Shown here one piece after another: positions 7,408 through 16,501 of a stretch of DNA of 26,221 nt; within the stretch, counting starts at the first letter, position 1, and the number at the start of each line of letters is the position of its first letter. The DNA is from Anaerolineales bacterium UBA3905 (GTDB lineage: Bacteria > Chloroflexota > Anaerolineae > Caldilineales > Caldilineaceae), in the NCBI GenBank assembly GCA_002391565.1, contig DGFH01000108.1:1-26221 (forward strand), written 5' to 3'. The notes beneath the pieces were generated by a model. It searched no databases. It saw only the letters and a program-made list of their open reading frames with translations, and had not been told where the DNA came from. Made by a program: the position numbers and the translations under genes.

Positions 7408-10400
7408 ATGCAAGTACATCGTCGTATCTTGTCTGCACTCCTGGCGTTGAGCCTGCTGGCGTCCTTAACGACGCCCGCCCTGGCGCAGACGCCATGGCCA
7501 AGCGGTCGCGGTGGCAGCGCGCCTGGCTCAGCGGCCGTGCAGCCGCAAGCCCCCGCAACCAGTTTGCAGCCATTCACCCGCATCACCCCGGCAGAAGCCG
7601 CAGCCATCACTGAACGCTTGCCCGCGCGCGACTGGTCTGCGCCACGTGGGGCGATGCTGCCGGCTGGCCGTGCGCAGACAACCGCCGCCGCCTTTGCTGC
7701 GCAAGGCGACCGGGTGATCAATGTGATTGCACATTTGGCGATGCCGGCGCTGTTACAAGGCGTCAACGCCAGCGCCGATGGCGCCGTGCGCGCTGCGTAT
7801 GCAGAAGCACTGGCCGCCGAACAGGCGCGCGTCTCCGCCGACATTGAAGGATTGGGTGGCAGGGTAATCTTTACCTTCAATACGCTCAGCAGCGGCATTG
7901 CCGTGCAGATTCCGGCCAACCGGGCGGCGAGTCTTGCCGGGATTCGGGGCGTGAGCCACGTTTCGCAGGTGCCTGATTACACCCGCGATCTGGAAGAGAC
8001 CGTGCCCTTCATCGGCGCCCAATTTTTGCAGGATATCGGCGTCAAGGGTGCGGGGGTGAAGGTGGCTGTGCTTGATTCCGGCATCGACTTCACGCACCTG
8101 GCCTTTGGCGGCCCGGGCACCATAGCAGACTGGCAAGCAGCCTACTATGGCAGCGATCCTGATTGTGATCAAAATGTTGACCACGACCCCGACTGCGCCT
8201 ATGCCAGGCCTGCCGATCCTGCCCTCTTTGGGCCAGCAGCGCCACGCATCAAGGGCGGCTTTGATTGGCTGGGCGAGGCATGGCGCGGCGGCAGCGATCC
8301 GATTCTGCCAGATCCAAACCCGATCGACATCGAGGGGCATGGCACCCATGTTGCCGACATCATCGGCGGTCTCGCCTACCCGGCCGGCGTCAATGTAGAT
8401 GGCCCTTATGCGGCCAAGGGCGCAGGCGTGGCGCCGGCAGCCGACATCTACGGCTTCAAGGTTTGTGCATCGTTCACAACATCCTGCAATGGTTTGGCTC
8501 TGCTCAAAGCGATGGATAACGCCGCCGACCTGGATGGCAACCCCACTACTGTCGATCCGGCGGATGTGATCAACATGTCGCTTGGTTCGCCTTATGGTCA
8601 ACCAGAAGATGATTTGACCTGGTTCACCAACCAGGCGGTCAGCCTGGGCATCATCGTCGTGGCGTCGGCGGGCAACTCCGCTAACAAGCCCTATATCGTC
8701 GGCAGCCCGTCAATAGCCGATGGCGCCATCAGTGTGGCGCAAACCACCGTGCCCTCGGCAACGCGCTACCCGCTCTTCTACGCGTCCTCGGCCGTCTCCG
8801 GCACGATCACCAACGCTGTCTGGCAGAACTGGTCGGTGCTGCCCGGCAATACGCTGGTGCAGGGTCCGTTGGCCTATGGCAACGCCAATGGCAGCAACAA
8901 AAATGGCTGCGCCGCCTACACTGACGACATGACCGGCAAGGTCGTGTTGGCGGATCGCGGCGCCTGCAACTTCACACTGAAGGCCAAGAATGCGTCAGCC
9001 GCCGGGGCGGTGCTTTCGCTCATCGGTCTGGTAGCGCCGGGCGATCCCTTCGAGGGTGGCGACGGCGGCGACCGCCCCATCGACATCCCCTCATTCATGA
9101 TCAGCCAGGCAACATCGAACCTCCTCAAGGCGCAAATTGCCAATGGCGTCGTCGTGGGCATCGATCCAGGTGACGCCATCAACCTGGCGTATACGATGGT
9201 GGGCAGCTCGTCGCGTGGCCCACGCAACCATGATGGCGTGATCAAGCCAGACATTGGAGCGCCCGGCGCGTCGGTGTCGGCAATTGCAGGGGGCGGCGCA
9301 GCCAGTGGGCCTTTCGGCGGCACCTCCGGTGCGGCGCCGATGGTTTCCGGCGTGGCAGCGCTGCTGAAGAGCGTCTACGGTGACAGCCTGTTGCCCCAGC
9401 AATTTAAGGCGCTGCTCATGAACACGGGCGACCCGGTCTATAACGACGTGCCGCGCGACGACCTGGCGCCTGTCACCCGCGTGGGCGGTGGTCAGGTGAA
9501 TGCGCGCAACGCCTACTACAGCAAGCTCATCGCCTGGGACAGCACCGACGCCGCCTCACCGCTGGCGTGGACGGGCAGCATGTCCTTTGGCTACGTGCCG
9601 GCCAGTCGCTACCAGGTCTACACCCGCACCCTGACGATCCAGAACCTGGGGCCGCTGGGGCAGGGCGTCAACATCTCGTCGTGGTTCCGCTCGTCCGAGG
9701 ATGCTGCACAGGGCGTCTTTGTCACGCCGCAGGTGAGCACAGCCTTCATTCCGGCCGGGAGCAGCATTCAGGTGCCTGTCGTGCTGGAAATCTATCCGGG
9801 CGGCGATCCCGACCTGGAGCTCGGCCCGCTGCATCCGTGGGTGGTGGATCGCGCCTGGACAATTGATCGTGGCAGCCTGGGCGCCAACGGTCAATCGCTG
9901 CAATTCCAGGAGTACGACGGCTTCGTCTTGATCGAGTCGCAGTCCAATGACCCGATCCATGTTGTCTGGCAGGTGCTGCCCAAGCCGGTGGCGGAGATCG
10001 CCGTCAACGTCACAGCGCCGACTGCAGGTGCGCTCGTCAATAGCTCACCCGACGTGGCGGGCTACAGCGACATTTTCAGTCTGATGGAAGTGGACAGCAA
10101 CGACTACAACTATGTCGTAGGCGACTGCACCTCGCTTGGCCTGCCGCCCGGCTGCAACCAGTCGCCGGTTGATCTCTACGAGGTGGGCGTGCGCGCCTAT
10201 ACGGACACCGTGCCGTATGACTTCCTGGAGTTCGCCGTCACGATCTGGGATGAACCGTATCGCGCCGGTCAGTACCCACCTGAGTTCGATATCTACATCG
10301 ACTCGAATGCCGACGGCACGGATGACTACCTTATCTTCAATGGCGACCTGACCCTGAATGCCAGTGATGGACGCAATGTCGTCTTCCTGGTCGATCTGGC

Positions 10401-10830
10401 GGAATCGCCGCCCACCGCGCGCCCCTGGTACTTCATCGACTCGACGTTCAATTCGAATAACTACATCTTGCCGATGGACACGGCCTCGATCGGGGTGACG
10501 CCTGGGCAGCCTTTCCGTTTCAGCGTCTTCGCCTTCGACGCCTACTTCACCGGCGATCTGTGGGATTGTGCGCCCAAAGTGGGGAATGTCTGCACGGGGA
10601 GCTACCAATACACTCCGGGCGCAGCCCGCTACGACGTGCCGGAAGCGCAGATCTTCCCAACCGTGCCCATTGGCGGCAGCGCAGCGTTCACATGGACGAC
10701 CTCGGCGGCGGCGGCGGAAGCTTCCCCAGACCAGATCGGCTTGCTCTTTATGCACCGCAACGCCCATGTCGGGAGTGAATCCGATCACATCGTATTCACC
10801 GAGACTTACCTGCCTATCATCAAGCGGTAA
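7408..10830 (+). CDS. Secreted subtilisin-like (S8) serine protease with PA domain
   Basis: The product is 1140 aa. ATG 7408 is chosen because AAGGAG (7395-7400) precedes it by seven bases and a clean signal peptide follows (MQVHRRILSALLALSLLASL, then cleavage near ALAQ). The longer frame from TTG 7279 would begin inside the sdh terminator. Residues about 85-200 resemble an inhibitor I9 propeptide. The catalytic triad is complete: D223 in LDSGID, H311 in GHGTHV, S640 in GTSGAAP. A PA insert lies between His and Ser (about 470-590, with GKVVLADRGACNF). Beta-rich C-terminal modules of about 450 residues follow, ending in ETYLPIIKR. It is probably an extracellular degradative protease for peptide uptake. 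The next gene is a second, larger S8 protease, so the pair may be co-regulated, although a hairpin separates them. Confidence 0.92.
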   Translation: MQVHRRILSALLALSLLASLTTPALAQTPWPSGRGGSAPGSAAVQPQAPATSLQPFTRITPAEAAAITERLPARDWSAPRGAMLPAGRAQTTAAAFAAQGDRVINVIAHLAMPALLQGVNASADGAVRAAYAEALAAEQARVSADIEGLGGRVIFTFNTLSSGIAVQIPANRAASLAGIRGVSHVSQVPDYTRDLEETVPFIGAQFLQDIGVKGAGVKVAVLDSGIDFTHLAFGGPGTIADWQAAYYGSDPDCDQNVDHDPDCAYARPADPALFGPAAPRIKGGFDWLGEAWRGGSDPILPDPNPIDIEGHGTHVADIIGGLAYPAGVNVDGPYAAKGAGVAPAADIYGFKVCASFTTSCNGLALLKAMDNAADLDGNPTTVDPADVINMSLGSPYGQPEDDLTWFTNQAVSLGIIVVASAGNSANKPYIVGSPSIADGAISVAQTTVPSATRYPLFYASSAVSGTITNAVWQNWSVLPGNTLVQGPLAYGNANGSNKNGCAAYTDDMTGKVVLADRGACNFTLKAKNASAAGAVLSLIGLVAPGDPFEGGDGGDRPIDIPSFMISQATSNLLKAQIANGVVVGIDPGDAINLAYTMVGSSSRGPRNHDGVIKPDIGAPGASVSAIAGGGAASGPFGGTSGAAPMVSGVAALLKSVYGDSLLPQQFKALLMNTGDPVYNDVPRDDLAPVTRVGGGQVNARNAYYSKLIAWDSTDAASPLAWTGSMSFGYVPASRYQVYTRTLTIQNLGPLGQGVNISSWFRSSEDAAQGVFVTPQVSTAFIPAGSSIQVPVVLEIYPGGDPDLELGPLHPWVVDRAWTIDRGSLGANGQSLQFQEYDGFVLIESQSNDPIHVVWQVLPKPVAEIAVNVTAPTAGALVNSSPDVAGYSDIFSLMEVDSNDYNYVVGDCTSLGLPPGCNQSPVDLYEVGVRAYTDTVPYDFLEFAVTIWDEPYRAGQYPPEFDIYIDSNADGTDDYLIFNGDLTLNASDGRNVVFLVDLAESPPTARPWYFIDSTFNSNNYILPMDTASIGVTPGQPFRFSVFAFDAYFTGDLWDCAPKVGNVCTGSYQYTPGAARYDVPEAQIFPTVPIGGSAAFTWTTSAAAAEASPDQIGLLFMHRNAHVGSESDHIVFTETYLPIIKR

Positions 10831-10867
10831 GCAGGCGATGCCAGCGCTGACCCCGTCAGCAACCAAC

Positions 10868-10902
10868 CACCTTCCCGGAAGCTTGCAGCTTCCGGGAAGG
10901 TG
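10868..10902. repeat. Perfect 15-bp hairpin between the two protease genes
   Basis: The left arm CACCTTCCCGGAAGC pairs fully with GCTTCCGGGAAGGTG around the loop TTGCA. No T-run follows, so it is either a weak terminator for the upstream gene, an mRNA-stabilising hairpin, or one copy of a dispersed palindrome. Its right arm resembles the first bases of this window. The rest of the gap (10831-10984) holds a lone TATACA (10927-10932) without a -35 partner, so no promoter is called. Confidence 0.75.
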
Positions 10903-10984
10903 AGCTCATAGCGATTCGCACCGCGCTATACACCGCTTTTCCCTACTGCGCAGTTGGTTCTTTCTTTCCCAGGAGCAGACGCCT

Positions 10985-13900
10985 ATGAAAAGCCGAACAG
11001 TCCGCATAGTCCGTACAATTTTGACAACATGGTTGTTGCTGGCATTTCTCTTGCCTGCGCCGACTACCTCAGGAGTGGCGAGCGCGTCCTCACCGGTGCA
11101 GCAACCGCCCCCACCGCCGGTCTCTCCCGCCAAATTGCAGGAGAGCATCGGCGCCAAAGCCGGTGTGCAGCCCAACCGGCCCACGCCGCGCGTCATCGGT
11201 GAGAGTGACCCAGAAGGGGCAACTCCTGCCATTTACATCGTGCAGTTGCGCGGTCAGCCGCTTGCCAGTTATCGCGGCGGCATTGCCGACCTGGCGCCGA
11301 CTAGCCCTGCCGTCACCGGCGCCGCTCTGGACGCCGCCGGACGCGCGGCGCAAGCCTATCTTGGTTATCTTACGGCGCAACAGCAGGCGATCTTGACCGA
11401 GATCCAAGCCGCTGTAGGGCGCCCGGTGACGGTGAAATTTACGTATCGGGTTGCCTTCAACGGCTTTGCGCTGGAGTTGACCCCGCGTGAAGCGGCGGCC
11501 GTGGCGCGGCTCGACGGCGTCCAGCTCGTCCAGCGCGACTTTGTGGATCAGCCCCAAACCGATTATGGCCCTGCCTGGATCGGCGCGCCGGCCGTCTGGA
11601 ACGGCCTCCCCGGTACAAAAGGTGAGGGGATTGTCGCCGGCATCATCGACACTGGCATCAACTTCCGCAGCCCATCCTTTGCACGCGCTGGCGGCGATGG
11701 CTATGTGCACACCAACCCGCGCGGCAAGTTTTACGGCGTCTGCGACCCGGCTAACGCCGTCTATGACCCCACCTTTGTCTGCACCGAGAAGCTGATCGGC
11801 GCCTGGGACTTTGCCGACGGCGCCGAACCGCCCGACGGCCCCGCCGACAACGATGGTCACGGCAGCCACACCGCCAGCACGGTGGCGGGCAACGTGGTCA
11901 GCGCCTCGTTGGTGGCGCCGACAACCGTCTACGCCGCCAATATCTCCGGTGTGGCGCCTCACGCCAACATCATCGCCTACGATGCCTGTGGCCTGGAAGG
12001 GTGCCCCGGCAGCGCGCTGGTGGCCGCCATCGACCAGGCCGTGACTGATGGCGTCGATGTCATCAACTACTCCATCGGCGGCGGCTCGCGCGACCCCTGG
12101 CGGAGCGCCGACGCCCTGGCCTTCCTGGCTGCGCTCGACGCCGGCGTCTATGTCGCCGTCTCCGCAGGCAACGCAGGGCCGGGCGCGTCAACGATGGGAT
12201 CGCCTGCCAACGCGCCCTGGGTCACCGCCGTCGCCGCCGCCACGCACAATCGCCTGTTGGCAAACGGGGTGATCTCCATGACTGGCGGCCTGCTGCCTCC
12301 ACCGGCCGATATGGCGGGAAAGGGCATCACCGGGCCGTATGGGCCGGCGCCGATCGTGTATGCAGGCAACTACACCAGCACGCTGGGCAGCGCCGACCCG
12401 AAGTGTCTGCAACCCTTCCCTCCCGGCTCCTTCAACGGCGAGATCGTGGTCTGTGATCGCGGCGCCAATGCGCGTGTGGCGAAAGCCGCCAATGTGCGGG
12501 CCGGCGGTGCAGGCGGCTTCGTGCTTGCCAATGACGCCGCCAGCGGCGCGTCGCTCTCCGCCGACGCTTACGCCTTGCCCGGCGCGCACATCACCTATGC
12601 CGATGGCGTTGCACTCAAGAACTGGATCGCGGCCGGCGGCGTCACCACCGCCACGATTGCCGGTGTTGCACCGAATGTCAACAACGCCAATGGCGACATC
12701 CTGGCTGCCTTCAGTTCGCGCGGCCCCGACGCCACCTCACCGAACGTCCTCAAGCCCGATGTGGCTGCGCCGGGCGTCGATATCTTTGCAGCGGTGGCGT
12801 CAGGCATCGAATACAACATTATCAGCGGCACGTCGATGGCCAGCCCGCACACGGCCGGCGCCGGCGTCTTACTCAGCAAACTCCACCCGACCTGGTCGCC
12901 CGCTGCGATCCGCTCGGCGCTGATGATGACCGCCAAGACCGCGCTGCTCAAGGATGACGCCGCCACGCCCGCCGATCCCTTCGACATTGGCGCCGGTCGC
13001 GTCGATGTGGCGGCGGCGGCGCAGGTGGGCTTCGTCCTCGACGAGAACGCTCGCACTTTCTACGCAGCGTCGCCAGCTTTGGGCGGCGACCCACGCACAC
13101 TCAACGTCGCCAGCCTGGCCGACGCGCAGTGCGTCGGCGCCTGCACCTGGACGCGCACCCTGACCAGCGTTGCGACTGGCGCACACACCTACACCGTCAC
13201 CGTCACATCGCCCACAAGCATGACGCTGACCGTACAACCCAACACCTTCACGCTGCCGCCGGGCGGCACGCAGGTGTTGACCATCACGGCGGATGTCAGC
13301 GCAGCCGCACTCGACGCCTGGATTTTCGGGCAGGTTACCATTACGCCTGAGAATAACCCACCGTCTACGGCGCACATGCCGGTGGCCGTTTATACACGCG
13401 CGGGCGCCGCACCTCTGGGCATGAGCGAAATCACCATCGACACGCGACGCAATCAAGGACAGACGACATTGGAGGGCATCCGCGCCGTCAGCACCCTTTC
13501 GCTGACGAAGGCGCTCTATCTCGGCGCGGCGCAGGTCATCACCGGTTACGTGGCGCAAGACCCCACCAATGGCGACCCCTACGATATCAACAATGGCGGC
13601 GTCTACACGACCCTCGTCACGATCAGCGATCCGACGACAGCACGCCTGCGCGTCGACATCGATGACACCACCGCCATCGATCTTGACCTGTTTGTTGGCA
13701 AAGACACGAATGGCAACGGTCAGCCCGACCCCAGTGAAGAGCTTTGCCGCAGCGCCAGTGCGTCGGCTTTCGAGTTCTGCGACCTGGCCGACCCGACGAC
13801 CGGCAACTACTGGATTTTGCTACAAAACTGGCTCGGCTCCGGCGCACCGCTTGACTTCTTCGCCATGTCGGCGACGCAGGTCAGTCGCAATAACCAGTCG

Positions 13901-16267
13901 GCCAGCTTCACCGTGAGCGGGCCGAACAGCGCCACACTCAACACGCCCTTCGACCTGGTGCTGCAGTGGAACTTTGATCCCTTCGCGGCGGGCAACATAC
14001 GGCTGGCGCTGTTGGAAGTCGGCACGGACCCCAACAACCCGAACAACATCCTCGCGCTGCCGGTGACGCTGACGCGCCAGAGCGACGACGTCACCATCGA
14101 TAGCAATGCCGCTGCGTATGTCCAGCCAGGCGAACGCCTGAACTACACCATCAACATCAACCCTGAACCGACGGCGGCCAACCCAACCAGCTACACGGTC
14201 ACTGCCACGCTGCCAGCTGGGCTGACCTACGTGCCCGGCTCTGGGGTGCTGGCGAGCAGCGCCCAACGCATCGCCGCCGACCCTGTGGTCAATGGCAACC
14301 AGTTGATCTGGCAGGTCAACAACATTGCGACGGCGCCGCGCTATGTGATGAGCGACAACAACCCGGCCAGCCAGCACTACAGCCCGCAGTGCACCACACC
14401 CTTTGGCGCCAGCTTCCTGCATCTGGCGGATTTCGGCATCGAGGCGCGGTCAGCAATCAGCGGCACAGGCAGAAGTTGGAATGTGGACGCCTTCTTCGGA
14501 GGGGAGCAGCCGTATGAATTTTACGGCGACGCCTATCCTGCGCTCTTCCTGACGGATGATGCCCTGCTCTCGGTGGTGGGCTACGATGCCGCGCTCAACA
14601 GCGGCGTCAACGCGCCGATCCCAACGCCGGCGCTGCCCAACGCGTTGTTGGCGCCCTACTGGGCCGACTTCAAGGTGGTCTACAATCAGCCGGCGGGCGC
14701 TGGCGTGCGCATCGCCGGTGCGGACGGCGGCGCGTTGATGGTCGTCGAGTACGACGGTTTGCAGCGCAATGACGGGCAGCCGGGCAGCTTCGATGTGCAG
14801 ACATGGGTCATGCGCGCTGTTGACCCCGACTACCCGGAGATCGTCTTCGCCTATGACAACATCACCGGCACCTTGCCCGCCGGCGTGATCGGCATCGAGG
14901 ACAGGCTGGGCGCAAGCGGCATCCCATACACCGACGCTATCTCGAACAACCTGCTAATCTGTTACGACTGGGCGCCGGATCAGATCGAGCTGACCTACGC
15001 TGTCGATGTCAAAGCAGATGCACCGCTCAACGCCGGGCAGACGACCGTGGTGGAAAGCACGCTGACGTCGCCCAATACCGGCCCGGCAACTACGGAGAAC
15101 ACCGTCTTTGTCACCGGCGTGGTGTTGGAGATGAGCATCGCCGGCCCGGCGCACATGTTGCCTGGCGCACCTGTCACCTACACCCTCACCGTGACCAACA
15201 GCGGCGTGGCCGCCGCCCAAAACCTGACCGTGATGGCGGAACTACCGCTTGGGTCAAGACACATTGCCGGCGGCACAGTGCAGGATGGCATCGTCACCTT
15301 CCCAATCGCCACGCTGGGCGCTGGCGCCGCCACGCAACTGCGCTACAGCGTGCAACTGGCGGATGTCCCCACGGCGGCGGAAGTTGCTGCAGCGACAGCG
15401 CATTCGCCCGCCATTGTGGGTGGTGCGCCTGCCGACCCTGGCGAGTACCCATGGCAGGCGGCGTTGCTCTATGCCTCCGACGGGAGCTGGTGGGGTTGTG
15501 GCGGTTCGCTCTTGACGCCGACCTGGGTTGCGACGGCGGCGCATTGCGTCACCAGCGGCTCCCTGGTAGCGCCTCCCTCTGCGCTCAATGTGGCGGTCGG
15601 GCGCTACAACATCAACAGCACGCAGGGACAGCGCATCGCTGTCGCCGAAGTCCTGGTGCACCCGGATTGGGACTTTTTCACCTACGATAATGATGTGGCG
15701 CTGCTACGACTCGCCACACCGGCCGTACTGACCACAACCGTCCAGACGATCCCGCTGGCGACCGCCTACGAAGGTTCGCTCTTCGCCCCCGGCGTCCCGG
15801 CGACGGTCACTGGCTGGGGCACGCGCACCAGTGGCGCGGATGACTTCCCCGACGAACTCTACGAGGTGCAGACGCCCATCGTCGAGCAGAGTGCGTGCCA
15901 GTTTGCCTACGGCACTGTCGGCGAGACGATTACGGACAATATGATCTGCGCCGGTCTGGTGCAAGGCGGCAAAGATTCGTGCCAGGGCGACAGCGGCGGC
16001 CCGCTGGTGGTCCCGGCTGGCAGCGGCTTCAAACTGGCTGGCATCGTCAGTTGGGGACAGGGCTGTGCGCAACCCGGCTTCCCAGGCGTGTACACACGCG
16101 TCGCCGCCGTCGCCAACTGGATTGCCCAGGAGCAGGCGACGCTGCGCACGGGCCGCTACATGGTCACAGATGGCAGCGGGTTGCCTGGTCACAGCTACGT
16201 CGGCAACGATATCGTGACGACGCTGGTGCAGGCGCTCAAGAACTGGCTGCCGGTTATGTCAAAATAG
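10985..16267 (+). CDS. Giant secreted dual protease: subtilisin (S8) plus trypsin (S1A) domains
   Basis: The product is 1760 aa. ATG 10985 has AGGAG (10971-10975) nine bases upstream and opens a signal peptide (basic start, then LTTWLLLAFLLPAP). Order: I9-like propeptide (about 80-190); S8 domain with D222 (IIDTGIN), H292 (DGHGSH) and S617 (GTSMAS), and a PA insert before the Ser; fibronectin-like beta domain; PPC-like domain (DIDLDLFVGKD, about 885-970); DUF11-like repeats (about 1035-1100 and 1380-1460); then a complete trypsin domain from I1477 (IVGG) with H1520 (TAAHC), D1570 (NDVALL) and S1670 (CQGDSGGP). D1664, at the chymotrypsin-189 position, predicts cleavage after Lys/Arg. The residue before IVGG is Ala, so self-activation by trypsin specificity is unlikely and the S8 domain could be the activator. 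It ends in NWLPVMSK. Likely extracellular proteolysis. Both domains are clear; the activation idea is inference. Confidence 0.93.
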   Translation: MKSRTVRIVRTILTTWLLLAFLLPAPTTSGVASASSPVQQPPPPPVSPAKLQESIGAKAGVQPNRPTPRVIGESDPEGATPAIYIVQLRGQPLASYRGGIADLAPTSPAVTGAALDAAGRAAQAYLGYLTAQQQAILTEIQAAVGRPVTVKFTYRVAFNGFALELTPREAAAVARLDGVQLVQRDFVDQPQTDYGPAWIGAPAVWNGLPGTKGEGIVAGIIDTGINFRSPSFARAGGDGYVHTNPRGKFYGVCDPANAVYDPTFVCTEKLIGAWDFADGAEPPDGPADNDGHGSHTASTVAGNVVSASLVAPTTVYAANISGVAPHANIIAYDACGLEGCPGSALVAAIDQAVTDGVDVINYSIGGGSRDPWRSADALAFLAALDAGVYVAVSAGNAGPGASTMGSPANAPWVTAVAAATHNRLLANGVISMTGGLLPPPADMAGKGITGPYGPAPIVYAGNYTSTLGSADPKCLQPFPPGSFNGEIVVCDRGANARVAKAANVRAGGAGGFVLANDAASGASLSADAYALPGAHITYADGVALKNWIAAGGVTTATIAGVAPNVNNANGDILAAFSSRGPDATSPNVLKPDVAAPGVDIFAAVASGIEYNIISGTSMASPHTAGAGVLLSKLHPTWSPAAIRSALMMTAKTALLKDDAATPADPFDIGAGRVDVAAAAQVGFVLDENARTFYAASPALGGDPRTLNVASLADAQCVGACTWTRTLTSVATGAHTYTVTVTSPTSMTLTVQPNTFTLPPGGTQVLTITADVSAAALDAWIFGQVTITPENNPPSTAHMPVAVYTRAGAAPLGMSEITIDTRRNQGQTTLEGIRAVSTLSLTKALYLGAAQVITGYVAQDPTNGDPYDINNGGVYTTLVTISDPTTARLRVDIDDTTAIDLDLFVGKDTNGNGQPDPSEELCRSASASAFEFCDLADPTTGNYWILLQNWLGSGAPLDFFAMSATQVSRNNQSASFTVSGPNSATLNTPFDLVLQWNFDPFAAGNIRLALLEVGTDPNNPNNILALPVTLTRQSDDVTIDSNAAAYVQPGERLNYTININPEPTAANPTSYTVTATLPAGLTYVPGSGVLASSAQRIAADPVVNGNQLIWQVNNIATAPRYVMSDNNPASQHYSPQCTTPFGASFLHLADFGIEARSAISGTGRSWNVDAFFGGEQPYEFYGDAYPALFLTDDALLSVVGYDAALNSGVNAPIPTPALPNALLAPYWADFKVVYNQPAGAGVRIAGADGGALMVVEYDGLQRNDGQPGSFDVQTWVMRAVDPDYPEIVFAYDNITGTLPAGVIGIEDRLGASGIPYTDAISNNLLICYDWAPDQIELTYAVDVKADAPLNAGQTTVVESTLTSPNTGPATTENTVFVTGVVLEMSIAGPAHMLPGAPVTYTLTVTNSGVAAAQNLTVMAELPLGSRHIAGGTVQDGIVTFPIATLGAGAATQLRYSVQLADVPTAAEVAAATAHSPAIVGGAPADPGEYPWQAALLYASDGSWWGCGGSLLTPTWVATAAHCVTSGSLVAPPSALNVAVGRYNINSTQGQRIAVAEVLVHPDWDFFTYDNDVALLRLATPAVLTTTVQTIPLATAYEGSLFAPGVPATVTGWGTRTSGADDFPDELYEVQTPIVEQSACQFAYGTVGETITDNMICAGLVQGGKDSCQGDSGGPLVVPAGSGFKLAGIVSWGQGCAQPGFPGVYTRVAAVANWIAQEQATLRTGRYMVTDGSGLPGHSYVGNDIVTTLVQALKNWLPVMSK

Positions 16268-16281
16268 GAGAACGCAGCAAC

Positions 16282-16324
16282 GCCGGCTCGATCGGGTTTC
16301 TGGCAGAAACTCGATCGAGCCGGC
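16282..16324. terminator. Long hairpin after the dual protease gene
   Basis: A 19-bp stem with one G-U pair (16282-16300 with 16306-16324) and loop TGGCA lies 14 bases after the stop codon. It is followed by AAAACG rather than a T-run, so it may protect the mRNA end as much as terminate. Confidence 0.6.
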
Positions 16325-16335
16325 AAAACGCGTCA

Positions 16336-16359
16336 CGCCGGAGGCAATGGCCTCCGGCG
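16336..16359. repeat. Second hairpin downstream of the dual protease gene
   Basis: A perfect 10-bp stem, CGCCGGAGGC with GCCTCCGGCG, closes a four-base loop AATG. It lacks a T-run. It lies between the hairpin at 16282-16324 and the hairpin at 16420-16446. Confidence 0.6.
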
Positions 16360-16419
16360 CCGGGCGGCTATCAGCATCGCCCCTCGCTCCAGTTTCACAT
16401 CACACAGAGAAGACCTGAC

Positions 16420-16446
16420 TGAGGGACTGCGCTTTGCAGTCCCTCA
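16420..16446 (+). terminator. Hairpin terminator overlapping the ppk promoter
   Basis: An 11-bp perfect stem (TGAGGGACTGC with GCAGTCCCTCA, loop GCTTT) is followed by CTTCTTT. It is the best terminator of the three hairpins in this gap. It shares bases with the -35 box of the ppk promoter, so readthrough and initiation may interfere. Confidence 0.6.
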
Positions 16447-16461
16447 CTTCTTTGGTACGAT
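16434..16461 (+). promoter_or_regulatory. Promoter of ppk
   Basis: TTGCAG (16434-16439), a 16-bp spacer, and TACGAT (16456-16461) with an upstream TGG make an extended -10 promoter. The predicted start near 16468 leaves a leader of about 34 nt. Confidence 0.5.
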
Positions 16462-16501
16462 TTATGCATTCTTCAACCAGGTCAGAATGGGAGCCTGAAC
16501 C

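Noticed and set aside
10904..10932. Promoter around TATACA before the dual protease gene
   Set aside because: There is no -35-like hexamer at 16-18 bp and no TG extension; the evidence is too weak to call.
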